Positions 37,021 to 45,959 are shown, counted from the stretch's first letter. The stretch is DNA of 64,000 nt from Paracoccus sp. M683 (GCF_007096355.1 NZ_VKDF01000001.1:400871-464870); one strand, 5' to 3'. The notes: generated by a model from the sequence alone, not told the origin. Program-made: numbers and translations.

Positions 37021-37959
37021 ATGCAAACCCAGCCGGAAAGACCAGCCTTCGTCGCGGATGCCCCGCCGGGCAACTGGGTCGACGCCTATGCGCCCGAATC
37101 CTGGCGGCCCTGGCTGCGCCTGTCACGCGCCGACCGGCCGATCGGCACATGGCTGCTGCTGCTGCCCTGCTGGTGGGGGGTAGGGCTGGCGATGATGGCC
37201 GAAGGCCCGCGCTGGTTCGACCTGTGGATCGCCATCGCCTGCGGCATCGGTGCGCTGCTGATGCGCGGGGCGGGCTGCACCTGGAACGACATCACCGACC
37301 GCGACATCGACGGCAGCGTCGCACGCACGCGGTCGCGGCCGATTCCGTCGGGCCAGGTCACGGTCCGGGGCGCGGCCATCTGGATGGGTGTGCAGGCCGG
37401 GATCAGTTTTCTGATCCTGCTGACGCTTGGGCGAACGGCGATCCTGCTGGGCTTTGCCTCGCTGGCGCTGGTGGCGATCTATCCTTTTGCCAAGCGCTTT
37501 ACCTGGTGGCCACAGGTGTTTCTGGGCTTTGCCTTCAACTGGGGCGTGCTGCTGGCCTATGCCGCCCATACCGGCCGCGTCGATGCGGCGCCCTTTGCCG
37601 CCTGGCTGGGCGGCATCGCCTGGACCATCTTCTATGACACGATCTATGCCCATCAGGATGCCGAGGATGACGCGCTGATCGGGGTGAAATCCACCGCGCG
37701 GCTGTTTGGCGACAACAGCCCCACCATCCTGCTGGGATTCGGATCGCTGGCGGTCGTGCTGCTGGCTCTCGCAATCGTGCTGACGGGTGAGGGGCTGGTG
37801 ATCGGCCTGATCGGGCTTGCCGGCTTTGCCGCACATCTGACCTGGCAATGGTGGCGCTTTGATCTCAAAGACAATTCCGGCTGTCTGCGGCTGTTCAGGT
37901 CCAACCGCGATGCCGGGCTGATCCTTGCGCTGTTTCTTGCCATTGCCGGGCTGGTTTGA
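37021..37959 (+). CDS. ubiA: 4-hydroxybenzoate polyprenyltransferase UbiA
   Basis: UbiA attaches the polyprenyl tail to 4-hydroxybenzoate in ubiquinone synthesis. The 312-residue, ~8-9-helix protein has LSRADRPIGTWLLLLPCWWG, the first Asp-rich motif CTWNDITDRDIDGSVARTRS (about 86-105) and the second YDTIYAHQDAEDDALIGVKS. ATG at 37021 is close to the divergent rsmE. A 7-bp hairpin without T-tract lies at 37969-37991. Confidence 0.95.
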   Translation: MQTQPERPAFVADAPPGNWVDAYAPESWRPWLRLSRADRPIGTWLLLLPCWWGVGLAMMAEGPRWFDLWIAIACGIGALLMRGAGCTWNDITDRDIDGSVARTRSRPIPSGQVTVRGAAIWMGVQAGISFLILLTLGRTAILLGFASLALVAIYPFAKRFTWWPQVFLGFAFNWGVLLAYAAHTGRVDAAPFAAWLGGIAWTIFYDTIYAHQDAEDDALIGVKSTARLFGDNSPTILLGFGSLAVVLLALAIVLTGEGLVIGLIGLAGFAAHLTWQWWRFDLKDNSGCLRLFRSNRDAGLILALFLAIAGLV

Positions 37960-38021
37960 TTGCGCAGACCCGGTCCTGCCGCTAGACCGGGCAAATCCCG
38001 CAACAGCCTGAAATCCCGTAT

Positions 38022-40235
38022 ATGACTGACGACCCGCATCGACGTTCGACAGCCCTTGCTACCATCGTGGTCCTTGCCGGTGCCGGAGGGCTGTGCTGGA
38101 TGGCGGCGACCGCGACTGCGCGGTTCATCGAACAGCGATCGTTGCAGGATGTCAGCCTGGCATTGAGCGCAGGGGGCTATGACTGGACCGATGTTGCCAC
38201 CAACGGCTTGCAGGTTCAGCTGTCCGGCACCGCCCCGAACGAGGTGCAGCGGTTCCGTGCCATCACCCAGGTCGCGGCCGTCGTGGACCAAAGCCGCATC
38301 GTGGACGAGATGCAGGTGGCCCGCCCCGATGCGATCGAGCCGCCCGATTTCGCCGTCGAGTTATTGCGCAATGACGAGGGCATCTCGCTGATCGGACTGG
38401 TGCCCACTGAAACCGACAGGCTGGCGGTGGTCCGCCTGCTGCAAAGCGAAACCGCCGCGCCACAGGTCACCGATCTGCTGGAGGCCGCCGATTTCCCCGT
38501 GCCCGAAGGCTGGACCGAGGCGCTGGATTACGGTCTGCGGGCCACGCAACTGGCCCGGCGGGCCAAGATCTCGGTCGCGCCGGGGCGGGTTGCTGTGGAT
38601 GCCATCACCGACAGCGCCGCCGAAAAGGCACGGCTGGAAACCGGGCTGCGGCGGATCAAGCCCAAGGATCTGGTGCTGATCAGCAAGATCTCGGCCCCGC
38701 GCCCGGTCATCGCCCCCTTTACCCTGCGCTTTCTGATCGACGAGGATGGCCCGCGGTTTGACGCCTGCGCCGCCGAGGATGACGAAGGCCGCGACCGCAT
38801 CCTTGCTGCGGCGCGCGCCGCAGGTGTTGGCGGGCCGGCCGGCTGCACCATCGGGCTTGGCTCGCCCTCGCCCGATTGGGCCGATGCAGCCGTCAGCGCC
38901 ATTGCCGCCGTTGCGGAAATCGGCGCCGGCACCGTCACCCTGTCGGATGCCGATGTCGCGCTATATGTGCCGGCCTCGGTCGATCGCGACGTCTTCGATG
39001 CCGCCGCTGGCCGGCTGGAGCAGGCCCTGCCCACGGTCTTTTCGCTTCAGGCTGAACTGCAACAGCCGCAGAATACCGATGCCGGCCCGGCCGAGTTCCT
39101 GGCCAGCGTCGCGCCCGATCATACGCTTTTCATGCGTGGCCGAATCACCGATGAACGCATGCGCGAAGCCGTCGACAGCTTTGCCAGCGCCCGTTTCGAT
39201 AAGATGGAAAGCACGCTGCGCACCGATGACAGCGTGCCCGCCGGCTGGACCGTACGCGTCATCGCCGCGCTAGAGGCGATGACGGCGCTGACCAACGGAT
39301 CCGTCACCGTCACGCCGGACATGATGCGGATCACCGGCACGTCGGGCGACCGTCAGGCCTCAGACCGGGCGGCGGCCTCTTTGTCGCACCGGCTTGGCGC
39401 GGGGGCGCAATATGAACTGGCGATCCGCTATGACGAGCGGCTTGATCCGCTGCTGGGGCTGCCAAGTGGCGCCGAATGCGTCGCGTCGCTGAACACCATC
39501 ATGGCGGAATCGGCCATCGGGTTCGAGCCGAACAAATCCGTCATCGCCGGCGATCCGGCCGAAACCCTGTCGCGCCTGTCCGAGGCGATGACGAATTGCA
39601 CGGTTTTCCAGGTCGAGCTGGGCGGTCATACCGATTCGCAAGGCTCCGAAGGCTTCAATGCCGATCTGTCGCGCGCCCGCGCCCAGGCCGTGCTGACCGC
39701 GATGGCCGGGGCCGGGATCGACACGGCCAACATGACCTCGCGCGGCTATGGCGAAAGCCAGCCCATCGCCAGCAACGAGACCGAAGAAGGCCGCGAAGCC
39801 AACCGCCGGATCGAGTTCCGGCTGCTGTCCGAATCCCCGGTCCGGCGCGATCCGCTGCCCGAGCCGGTGGTGGTGTCGGGTGTAACCGAAACGCCCGCAT
39901 CGACCGACAGTGCCGAGCCGTCGGCGGATCAGGCGGCCGATCAGGCGGCCGCTGCCGATGACGCGGATGGCGCGGGCCAGCCCGCTGCCGACATGCCCCC
40001 TGCCGACATGCCGCCAGCCACAGACGGCGAGGCAGCGCCGGTGCCCGCCGGTCCCTCGGTCCAGTCGCCGGCGGTTGTCGGCGCCACCGAGATCGTGACC
40101 GGGGCCGGGCAAGCCGCGCTGGACGCCGATGAAGAAAACGTTAGGCTACCGGTGCAGACCCCCGATGATGACACGCCCCGGCCCCAGCCACGCCCAGAGG
40201 ATCAGGCCGAGGATCAGGCAGCCACCGCCGACTAA
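38022..40235 (+). CDS. OmpA-family protein with N-terminal membrane anchor
   Basis: The 737-residue protein has one N-terminal membrane segment (about 12-35). A long periplasmic part carries BON-like repeats (VQLSGTAPNEVQRFRAI, SLIGLVPTETDRLAVVR, MRITGTSGDRQ). A C-terminal OmpA-like peptidoglycan-binding domain spans about 490-605 (VELGGHTDSQGSEGFNADLS, GYGESQPIASNETEEGREAN). The last ~130 residues are acidic and Ala/Pro-rich with a short ADMPP repeat. It probably anchors the envelope to peptidoglycan. Confidence 0.88.
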   Translation: MTDDPHRRSTALATIVVLAGAGGLCWMAATATARFIEQRSLQDVSLALSAGGYDWTDVATNGLQVQLSGTAPNEVQRFRAITQVAAVVDQSRIVDEMQVARPDAIEPPDFAVELLRNDEGISLIGLVPTETDRLAVVRLLQSETAAPQVTDLLEAADFPVPEGWTEALDYGLRATQLARRAKISVAPGRVAVDAITDSAAEKARLETGLRRIKPKDLVLISKISAPRPVIAPFTLRFLIDEDGPRFDACAAEDDEGRDRILAAARAAGVGGPAGCTIGLGSPSPDWADAAVSAIAAVAEIGAGTVTLSDADVALYVPASVDRDVFDAAAGRLEQALPTVFSLQAELQQPQNTDAGPAEFLASVAPDHTLFMRGRITDERMREAVDSFASARFDKMESTLRTDDSVPAGWTVRVIAALEAMTALTNGSVTVTPDMMRITGTSGDRQASDRAAASLSHRLGAGAQYELAIRYDERLDPLLGLPSGAECVASLNTIMAESAIGFEPNKSVIAGDPAETLSRLSEAMTNCTVFQVELGGHTDSQGSEGFNADLSRARAQAVLTAMAGAGIDTANMTSRGYGESQPIASNETEEGREANRRIEFRLLSESPVRRDPLPEPVVVSGVTETPASTDSAEPSADQAADQAAAADDADGAGQPAADMPPADMPPATDGEAAPVPAGPSVQSPAVVGATEIVTGAGQAALDADEENVRLPVQTPDDDTPRPQPRPEDQAEDQAATAD

Positions 40236-40252
40236 CCCCATGTGAAGGCCCG

Positions 40253-40600
40253 ATGAACCGCACCGAATTCATAACCGTTACGGCCATCATCCTGTTCACG
40301 GCCTTTGTGCTGGGCTGGTTCGCCAGCTGGTTGCTGCATCGGCTGACCCGCCCCACACGCGCCGATATGGGCGAACTGGACCGCATGGCCCAGCAACTGC
40401 ACGACGCCGAGGAACAGCGCGACGAAGCCGTCGCCCGGCTTGAAGAACGCGAAGCCGAGCTGCGGTCCAAGCTGATCGGCACCGAGGCCGAATTGCGCGC
40501 CGCCATGGACGGGTTGCGCGAAAGCCGGTCCGAGATCGAGGAATTGCGCGAATATATCGAACGCAAGCTGGCCCGGAACCGCGCCCAGCCCGGCCGCTAG
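40253..40600 (+). CDS. Small membrane-anchored coiled-coil protein
   Basis: The 115-residue protein has one N-terminal membrane helix (FITVTAIILFTAFVLGWFAS). A heptad-rich helix (LDRMAQQLHDAEEQRDEAVA, RLEEREAELRSKL, ESRSEIEELREYIERKL) fills the rest. It lies 17 bases after the OmpA-family gene, so the two are probably co-transcribed. I do not recognise the family; a scaffolding or envelope role is only a guess. Confidence 0.75.
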   Translation: MNRTEFITVTAIILFTAFVLGWFASWLLHRLTRPTRADMGELDRMAQQLHDAEEQRDEAVARLEEREAELRSKLIGTEAELRAAMDGLRESRSEIEELREYIERKLARNRAQPGR

Positions 40601-40664
40601 GCAAGGCGCGGGCCGCAATCGCGCGCCCCATCATCATCGCAACAGAAAAGCGCAAGAAAACCGC

Positions 40665-40692
40665 TTGACCCGACGCGGCGGGCGTCCTAAAT
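40665..40692 (+). promoter_or_regulatory. Promoter candidate for tRNA-Met
   Basis: TTGACC at 40665-40670 is a good -35 element. A weak -10-like TCCTAAAT follows at 40685-40692, 14 bases before the tRNA starts. Spacing is plausible but the -10 match is poor. Confidence 0.4.
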
Positions 40693-40705
40693 CGCCCCAG
40701 CCTAT

Positions 40706-40782
40706 GGCGGAGTAGCTCAGCTGGTTAGAGCAGCGGAATCATAATCCGCGTGTCGGGGGTTCGAGTCCCTCCTCCGCTACCA
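40706..40782 (+). tRNA. tRNA-Met(CAT), elongator
   Basis: A 77-base tRNA with the 3' CCA encoded. The acceptor arms GGCGGAG and CTCCGCT pair, with a G-U at the first position. D-arm GCTC...GAGC, anticodon stem GCGGA/TCCGC with CAT in the loop, and T-arm GTTCGAGTC are all in place. A GGG-CCC initiator anticodon stem is absent, so it is the elongator. An Ile-tRNA with lysidine cannot be excluded from sequence alone. Confidence 0.93.
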
Positions 40783-40857
40783 ATTCCCCCCCACGACCAT
40801 CCGGCACCGCGACAGATCCGTCATGGCGGTCTGCCGCAAGCCAACACCGACGTCGCG

Positions 40858-41718
40858 TTATTCCGGCCCGTTGATCGCAACTGTCATCGCACCGATGCCC
40901 TCGATGCTGGCAATCATGCGATCCCCGGCCTTTACCTCGCTGACGCCTTCGGGCGTGCCGGTATACAGCAGATCGCCCGGCATCAGCGTATAGAAGGCCG
41001 AGGCCCGTTCGATCAGCGTGGAAAGGTCGCGGATCATGTCCGAGGTCCGCGCCTTTTGCCGGACGGCGCCGTTGACCCGCAGTTCCATCTCCAGCGCCGA
41101 AGGGTCGGCAATTTCGTCGGCAGTGACCATCCACGGCCCCAACACGGTATAGCTGTCGCAGGATTTCCGCATGCTGCGTTCCTGCGTGCCGCGCACCGTC
41201 ATATCCAGCCCGATGGCATAGCCGGCCACATGATCCAGCGCCGCCGCGCGCGACACGCGGTCAGCCTTGCGGCCGATGATGGCGACCAGCTCGATCTCGT
41301 GGTCGTTGCGCGAATCGGGGAAACGGATCGTCACCGGCTCGGCCGCGCCGATCAGCGAACTGGTGGCTTTCAGAAACAGCCCGGCCTTGTCGATCGGCAT
41401 GATATTGGTGCCGTGATGGATCGTCTCATCGGCAAGCGCCTCGTCCAGATGCAGCCGATAGTTTACCGGCGCGCCGATGATCTTGCGCGGCGAGGCCACC
41501 GGCGGCAGCAGCCGCACCCGGTCCAGCGGGATCGGATCGGCGGCATCGGCCAATGCCTCGATCCGGGGGCGCAGCTGGTCCAGCGCCGCGATCAGCGGAT
41601 CATGGTCCGGCAGCGGATAACGGACTTGCGGCAGCACCCCCAGCACATCCGAGACATCATGCACACAATTCCCCCGGACCACGCCAAGGCGGTTATCGTC
41701 AAAGCGGCACAGTTTCAT
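40858..41718 (-). CDS. Fumarylacetoacetate hydrolase family protein
   Basis: The 286-residue protein has the FAH-fold C-terminal domain with metal ligands in NDHEIELVAIIGRKADRV (E-x-E), GYAIGLDMTVRGTQERSMRK, and TPEGVSEVKAGDRMIASIEG. FAH-fold enzymes of this size are isomerases/decarboxylases, acylpyruvases or beta-diketone hydrolases in catabolic pathways. It overlaps the fahA-like gene by 4 bases (ATGA); the pair is divergent from an ABC importer operon. Confidence 0.88.
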   Translation of the reverse strand: MKLCRFDDNRLGVVRGNCVHDVSDVLGVLPQVRYPLPDHDPLIAALDQLRPRIEALADAADPIPLDRVRLLPPVASPRKIIGAPVNYRLHLDEALADETIHHGTNIMPIDKAGLFLKATSSLIGAAEPVTIRFPDSRNDHEIELVAIIGRKADRVSRAAALDHVAGYAIGLDMTVRGTQERSMRKSCDSYTVLGPWMVTADEIADPSALEMELRVNGAVRQKARTSDMIRDLSTLIERASAFYTLMPGDLLYTGTPEGVSEVKAGDRMIASIEGIGAMTVAINGPE

Positions 41719-42995
41719 CTCTTTCCACTCCCAATCTGTTGCAATGCGGGCAGGATGGTGCCCTCGCACCGGCCAAAGCCGATCCTGTGCCCTTCCAGCT
41801 GGCCCCAACCCGTCAGGGTGACGCTGTCGCCATCCTCAAGGAAGGTCCGGCTGCCGCCCTGTTCCAGCCGGATCGGGTCGCGCCCGCCCCAGCTTTGTTC
41901 CATCAGGCAGCCGAATGTCTGACGCTCGGGCCCGGAAATCGTGCCGGACCCCAGCAGATCGCCCGTTTCCATGCGGCAGCCGCCCACCGCATGATGCGCC
42001 AGAAGTTGCGGGGCCGAGTAATAGAGATGCCGCGTATTGGTGCTGACGATCCGGCTGGCGTTGCCGTTGGAGGGGGTCAGATGCGCCTCTAGCGTCAGGT
42101 CAAAGAAGTAATCGGCGGGTTCGTGCAGATAGGGCAGCAGGGGGTTGTCGCGTTCCGGCGCGCCCCTGCGAAACGGTTCCAATGCGGCGCGGGTCACCAC
42201 CCAGGGGCTGATCGTGGTGCCAAAAGCCTTGGCCTGAAACGGGCCAAGCGGCACGCTTTCCCAACGCTGGATGTCACGCGCGGACCAGTCATTCATCAGC
42301 ACGAAGCCGAACAGATGTTCCCAGGCCTCGGCCACCGACAGGTTCTGCCCCATCTCGGTCGGCAGGGCGACGACGGCACCGAATTCGACCTCGATATCCA
42401 GACGGCGGCAGGCGACCATTTCCGGGCCGTCGGCGTCATCGTCCCGCACCTGCCCCATCGGGCGGCGCAGCGGCGTTCCCGAAACGACGACCGTGGATGC
42501 ACGCCCGTTATAGCCGATGGGGATATGCGACCAGTTCGGCGTCAGCGCGTTCGCGGGGCCGCGCAGGATCGAACCGGAATTTAAGGCATGCTGTCGCCCG
42601 GCATAGAAATCGGTATAGCCGGCGACCCGGAACGGCAGATGATTCCGGGCATCATCCATCGAAATCAGCGCCTGTTCGCAGCGGGCAGGATCGTCGCGCA
42701 GTTCGGGCGTGCCATCCTCGGCCAGCAGGTCGGTCAGCCTTCTGCGCAGCCACGCCCAGGCCGCTGGCCCTGCGGCCATGAACCGGTTGATTCCGGCCTC
42801 GTGAAAGCCCCATTCGCCGGCATCCCGTCCAAGCAGCCCCGCTTCGGTCATCGCCGCCAGATCAAGCACCCGATCCCCGATCGCGACGCCACAGCGCGGG
42901 CCGCTGCCGGCCGTTGAAAAGACCCCGTAAGGCAGATTTGCCACCGGAAAATCCCCGCCCGGCGCATTGGCCCCCGCGACCCAGGAACGTTGCAT
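41715..42995 (-). CDS. fahA: Fumarylacetoacetase
   Basis: Fumarylacetoacetase splits 4-fumarylacetoacetate into fumarate and acetoacetate at the end of tyrosine and homogentisate breakdown. The 426-residue protein has YTDFYAGRQHALNSGSILRG with the catalytic His, metal ligands in LDIEVEFGAVV, and MNDWSARDIQRWESVPLGPF. Other active-site parts are KAFGTTISPWVV and METGDLLGSGTISGP. An AGGAGG precedes the ATG at 42995. No homogentisate dioxygenase or maleylacetoacetate isomerase gene is visible nearby. Confidence 0.92.
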   Translation of the reverse strand: MQRSWVAGANAPGGDFPVANLPYGVFSTAGSGPRCGVAIGDRVLDLAAMTEAGLLGRDAGEWGFHEAGINRFMAAGPAAWAWLRRRLTDLLAEDGTPELRDDPARCEQALISMDDARNHLPFRVAGYTDFYAGRQHALNSGSILRGPANALTPNWSHIPIGYNGRASTVVVSGTPLRRPMGQVRDDDADGPEMVACRRLDIEVEFGAVVALPTEMGQNLSVAEAWEHLFGFVLMNDWSARDIQRWESVPLGPFQAKAFGTTISPWVVTRAALEPFRRGAPERDNPLLPYLHEPADYFFDLTLEAHLTPSNGNASRIVSTNTRHLYYSAPQLLAHHAVGGCRMETGDLLGSGTISGPERQTFGCLMEQSWGGRDPIRLEQGGSRTFLEDGDSVTLTGWGQLEGHRIGFGRCEGTILPALQQIGSGKR

Positions 42996-43136
42996 GGCTT
43001 CCTCCTGATTGTGATTGCACGCGCCCGGACGGGCCGCGGATCTGTGCCGCAACATCCCGGCACTCTCTCAGATTGCATTCACTTTTTGCAGTCATGCTGA
43101 AAAATCAAGCAAAAAATGTTTGACAGATAGCAATAC

Positions 43137-43144
43137 TGTATACA
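43137..43144. promoter_or_regulatory. GntR-type palindrome in the fahA/ABC divergent promoter
   Basis: TGTATACA is a perfect 8-base palindrome of the GTATAC type bound by many FCD-domain GntR regulators. It lies 11 bases after a TTGACA (43120-43125) in the 247-bp gap between fahA and the binding-protein gene. An FCD-GntR gene sits at the far end of the same ABC operon (50283-51023). Regulation is inferred. Confidence 0.45.
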
Positions 43145-43242
43145 CCTTTATCTCACGCCAGCTGAGAGGAGGAACCAGGCAAGCGCAGAACCGCCTTGCC
43201 ACAGAAAAGGGACGGCTTGGCGTTTTGGGAGGAACAAACAAG

Positions 43243-44868
43243 ATGACCGCCACCTTCAGAATGATGGCCGGCTTTGCCTGCCTGTCAGCCGGACTTACCG
43301 CCGTTCACGGGGCCGCCATGGCCCAGGATCTTGGCGAGATCGTGCCCGAGATCCAGGTTGCGTATTACGCTGCCGATATGGGGCCGATGTATGAACAATC
43401 GGCCCGTGTTCTCAGCGAGGAATGGGCCAAGCTTGGCCTGTCGTTCCAGTTGCAGCCAGTCCAGTTCAGCAGCTTCATTTCCAACATCGTCGTCGGCGGC
43501 GGGCTGGAGGATATGGCCGTCTTTACCGTCGGCGCCGACCCCGACCGGGTGGACCCGACCTATTGGTTGCACGATCTGGGTGCCTGCGGGGCACGCCGCA
43601 ACGGCGCCAAATGGTGCGACGAAACCTATACCGCGATGGTCCAGAAACAGCGCGAGCTGATCAATCAGGATGAGCGCCTGAAAGCCGTCCATGAGGCGCA
43701 GCAGTATTTCTATGACCAGATGCCCTGGTGGCCGGCGACCAACACCGTCTATGGCATTCTGTGGAACAGCGACAAATGGGACAATGTGACCAGCCCGGCC
43801 CCTGTCGCCGCGCATGAGGGGCTGATCGACCCCTGGCTTTCGGCCAAGCCGAAAACCGATGATCGCATCCTTGACTGGGCACATTACGAGGATGTCACCA
43901 CCTATAACCCCATGGCCGAGGAAGGCGCGGTGGGGTGGATCCGCTTTGTCTATGACACCTTTGCCAAGAACAATTCGGCGGGCGAGACGATCCCATGGGC
44001 CGCAACCGCGTGGGAGTTCACTGATCCGCAAACCGTCAAGATCACCCTGCGCGAGGGGATGACCTTCCACGATGGCGAACCGGTCACGGCCGATGATGCG
44101 GTCTATACGCTGAACACCGTCGTCGAATTGCAGCCGCCCGCCATGTCGTCACGCATCGCCAATCTGGCGGGTGCCGAAAAGATCGACGACCTGACCTTCA
44201 ATGTAAAGCTGAAGGCGCCGGATGCGTCCTTTGTCACCACCGTGCTGCCCTATGCCTTCATCATGCCTGAACATGTCTGGGCCAATTACGAAGGCGACAA
44301 GATCGCGCGCGATGTGGTGGCTGACGGTGCCGTCATCGGCTCGGGTCCGTTCAAGTTCAAAAGCTGGCGGGTGAACGAAACGCACGAGCTTGACACCTTC
44401 AAGGAACATTTCAACGCCGCCGAATATGACGGGTTGCGCCGGCTGGCGCTTGGACAGGCCGATGCCATCCGCTCGGCCATGCTGTCAGGCACCGGCGACA
44501 TCGCCACCATGGTCCTGCCCGTCGCCGCGATGAGCGATCTGGCCGCGCAGAACGAGCAGCTGGATTTCCTTGAAATCCCGTCGCACGGCTCGATGCTGGT
44601 CTGGCTGAACAACCAGAAGGCACCCTTTACCGATATCGCCTTCCGCAAGGCGCTGCGCGCGGCGACCGCCAAGGACCGGGCCGCGATCGAGGGATGGCTT
44701 GGCTTTGCCGTTCCCGCAGGCGAGGGGCCAGTGCCGAAACAGATCGGCATCTGGTATAATCCCGACCTGCCCGAAATCGCCTTTGACGTCGAAGCCGCGC
44801 GCAAGATCCTTGAGGATGCCGGCTATGGCTGGGACGATCAGGGCCGGCTGCATTATCCCAAGCAGTGA
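43243..44868 (+). CDS. Peptide-type ABC substrate-binding protein with circularly permuted domain order
   Basis: The 541-residue secreted protein has a signal peptide ending AMAQD. Its blocks are those of SBP_bac_5 proteins but in rotated order. Residues ~37-185 (YYAADMGPMYEQSARVLSEE, GAKWCDETYTAMVQKQREL, YDQMPWWPATNTVY) correspond to the usual C-terminal half. The usual N-terminus starts at ~207 (DDRILDWAHYEDVTTYNP), followed by LREGMTFHDGEPVTADD, GSGPFKFKSW and KAPFTDIAFRKALRAATAKD. It ends at EAARKILEDAGYGWDD, exactly where residues ~37 on would normally continue. GGGAGG precedes the ATG. First gene of the ABC operon. Confidence 0.85.
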   Translation: MTATFRMMAGFACLSAGLTAVHGAAMAQDLGEIVPEIQVAYYAADMGPMYEQSARVLSEEWAKLGLSFQLQPVQFSSFISNIVVGGGLEDMAVFTVGADPDRVDPTYWLHDLGACGARRNGAKWCDETYTAMVQKQRELINQDERLKAVHEAQQYFYDQMPWWPATNTVYGILWNSDKWDNVTSPAPVAAHEGLIDPWLSAKPKTDDRILDWAHYEDVTTYNPMAEEGAVGWIRFVYDTFAKNNSAGETIPWAATAWEFTDPQTVKITLREGMTFHDGEPVTADDAVYTLNTVVELQPPAMSSRIANLAGAEKIDDLTFNVKLKAPDASFVTTVLPYAFIMPEHVWANYEGDKIARDVVADGAVIGSGPFKFKSWRVNETHELDTFKEHFNAAEYDGLRRLALGQADAIRSAMLSGTGDIATMVLPVAAMSDLAAQNEQLDFLEIPSHGSMLVWLNNQKAPFTDIAFRKALRAATAKDRAAIEGWLGFAVPAGEGPVPKQIGIWYNPDLPEIAFDVEAARKILEDAGYGWDDQGRLHYPKQ

Positions 44869-44874
44869 CACCAC

Positions 44875-44905
44875 CATGCCGGGGGCTTTCGCGCGCCCCG
44901 GCATG
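44875..44905 (+). promoter_or_regulatory. Intercistronic hairpin 1
   Basis: CATGCCGGGG (44875-44884) and CCCCGGCATG (44896-44905) are a perfect 10-bp inverted repeat with an 11-base loop, 6 bases after the binding-protein stop. There is no T-tract, so it looks like an mRNA-stabilising or attenuating structure. Confidence 0.75.
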
Positions 44906-44912
44906 TTCCCCA

Positions 44913-44949
44913 TCACCCACCATGCGAACCACTGGCGCATGGTGGGTGA
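44913..44949 (+). promoter_or_regulatory. Intercistronic hairpin 2
   Basis: TCACCCACCATGCG (44913-44926) and CGCATGGTGGGTGA (44936-44949) form a perfect 14-bp stem with a 9-base loop. It stands directly after hairpin 1 and 45 bases before the permease ATG. No T-tract follows. Together the two could keep the binding-protein mRNA high and lower permease expression. Confidence 0.75.
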
Positions 44950-44993
44950 CCAACCCCGCTTTCCACATCCCGCATCATCAGCCAGGTTGAACC

Positions 44994-45959
44994 ATGCGCG
45001 CGTATATCCTGAGACGCCTCGCCCAAAGCGTGTTGGTCGTCTGGGCCGTCACCACGATCATGTTCTTCATGTTCCGGGTGATGCCGGCCGACCCCACAGC
45101 CATCCTGCTGGAACGCGGCCTGTCCGACGAGGCAAGACTGGCCCTCATGGAAGAATGGGGGCTGACCGGATCGCTGTGGGATCAGTATGTCGCCTATCTG
45201 GGCAACATTGCGCAGGGCGATTTCGGCAATTCCTTCTTCTATCGCAAGCCGGTCTGGGACGTGCTGTTCCCGCTGATCGTCAACACGCTGTGGATCGCGA
45301 TCCCCGGCCTGCTGATGGGGGCGGCACTGGGGGCGGCCATCGGCACGGCCGTCGGATGGGCACCGCGCGGTGGCAAGCTGGAACGCAGCGGCATCTTTCT
45401 GGCCACGGTGATCCGGGGCGTGCCCAATTTCGTCATCGGCATCGCGCTGTTGACGGTGTTTTCCTCGACGCTTGGCTGGTTTCCGGGCTTCGGCATGGGC
45501 GATCCCGGCGCGACCACGGGCTTTGCGCGCTATTTCACGCTGGATTTCCTGCATCATCTGGCGCTGCCGCTGATCGCCGTCACCATCTATTTCCTGCCCG
45601 AGAACCTGTTGCTGATGCGTTCGGGCGTGGTCGAGAACCGGACCGAGGATTATATCGAACTGGTCCGCGCCAAGGGCGTGCCGCAACGCCGCGTCGCCTG
45701 GCATGCGGCGCGCAATTCCATGCTGCCGCTGATCACCTGGCTGTTTCCCGCCCTGGCCGAGACCATCGCCGGGATCGTGGTGATCGAGATCGTCTTTTCC
45801 TGGCCCGGCGTCGGGCGCGAGCTGGTGCTGGCCGTGACACGGCAGGATTACCCGCTGGCGCAGGCTGCTTTCTTTCTTCTGGCCGTGATGATCGTGCTGG
45901 CAAACCTTGCCGCCGATCTGGCCTATGGCAAACTTGATCCAAGGGTGGTCTACAAATGA
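44994..45959 (+). CDS. Peptide-type ABC transporter permease (DppB-like)
   Basis: The 321-residue membrane protein starts RAYILRRLAQSVLVVWAVTT with FRVMPADPTAILLERGLS, the DppB pattern. It has about six helices and an EAA loop (DYIELVRAKGVPQRRVAWHA). It is separated from the binding-protein gene by two hairpins and overlaps the next permease by 4 bases. Confidence 0.93.
   Translation: MRAYILRRLAQSVLVVWAVTTIMFFMFRVMPADPTAILLERGLSDEARLALMEEWGLTGSLWDQYVAYLGNIAQGDFGNSFFYRKPVWDVLFPLIVNTLWIAIPGLLMGAALGAAIGTAVGWAPRGGKLERSGIFLATVIRGVPNFVIGIALLTVFSSTLGWFPGFGMGDPGATTGFARYFTLDFLHHLALPLIAVTIYFLPENLLLMRSGVVENRTEDYIELVRAKGVPQRRVAWHAARNSMLPLITWLFPALAETIAGIVVIEIVFSWPGVGRELVLAVTRQDYPLAQAAFFLLAVMIVLANLAADLAYGKLDPRVVYK

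Noticed and set aside
37969..37991. CCCGGTC/GACCGGG hairpin after ubiA as a terminator
   Set aside because: The stem is perfect but only 7 bp, and no T-tract follows; too weak to list as a terminator.
43120..43144. Complete sigma-70 promoter TTGACA...TATACA before the permuted binding-protein gene
   Set aside because: The spacing between the two hexamers is only 13 bases, too short for a standard promoter; only the palindrome is kept as a feature.
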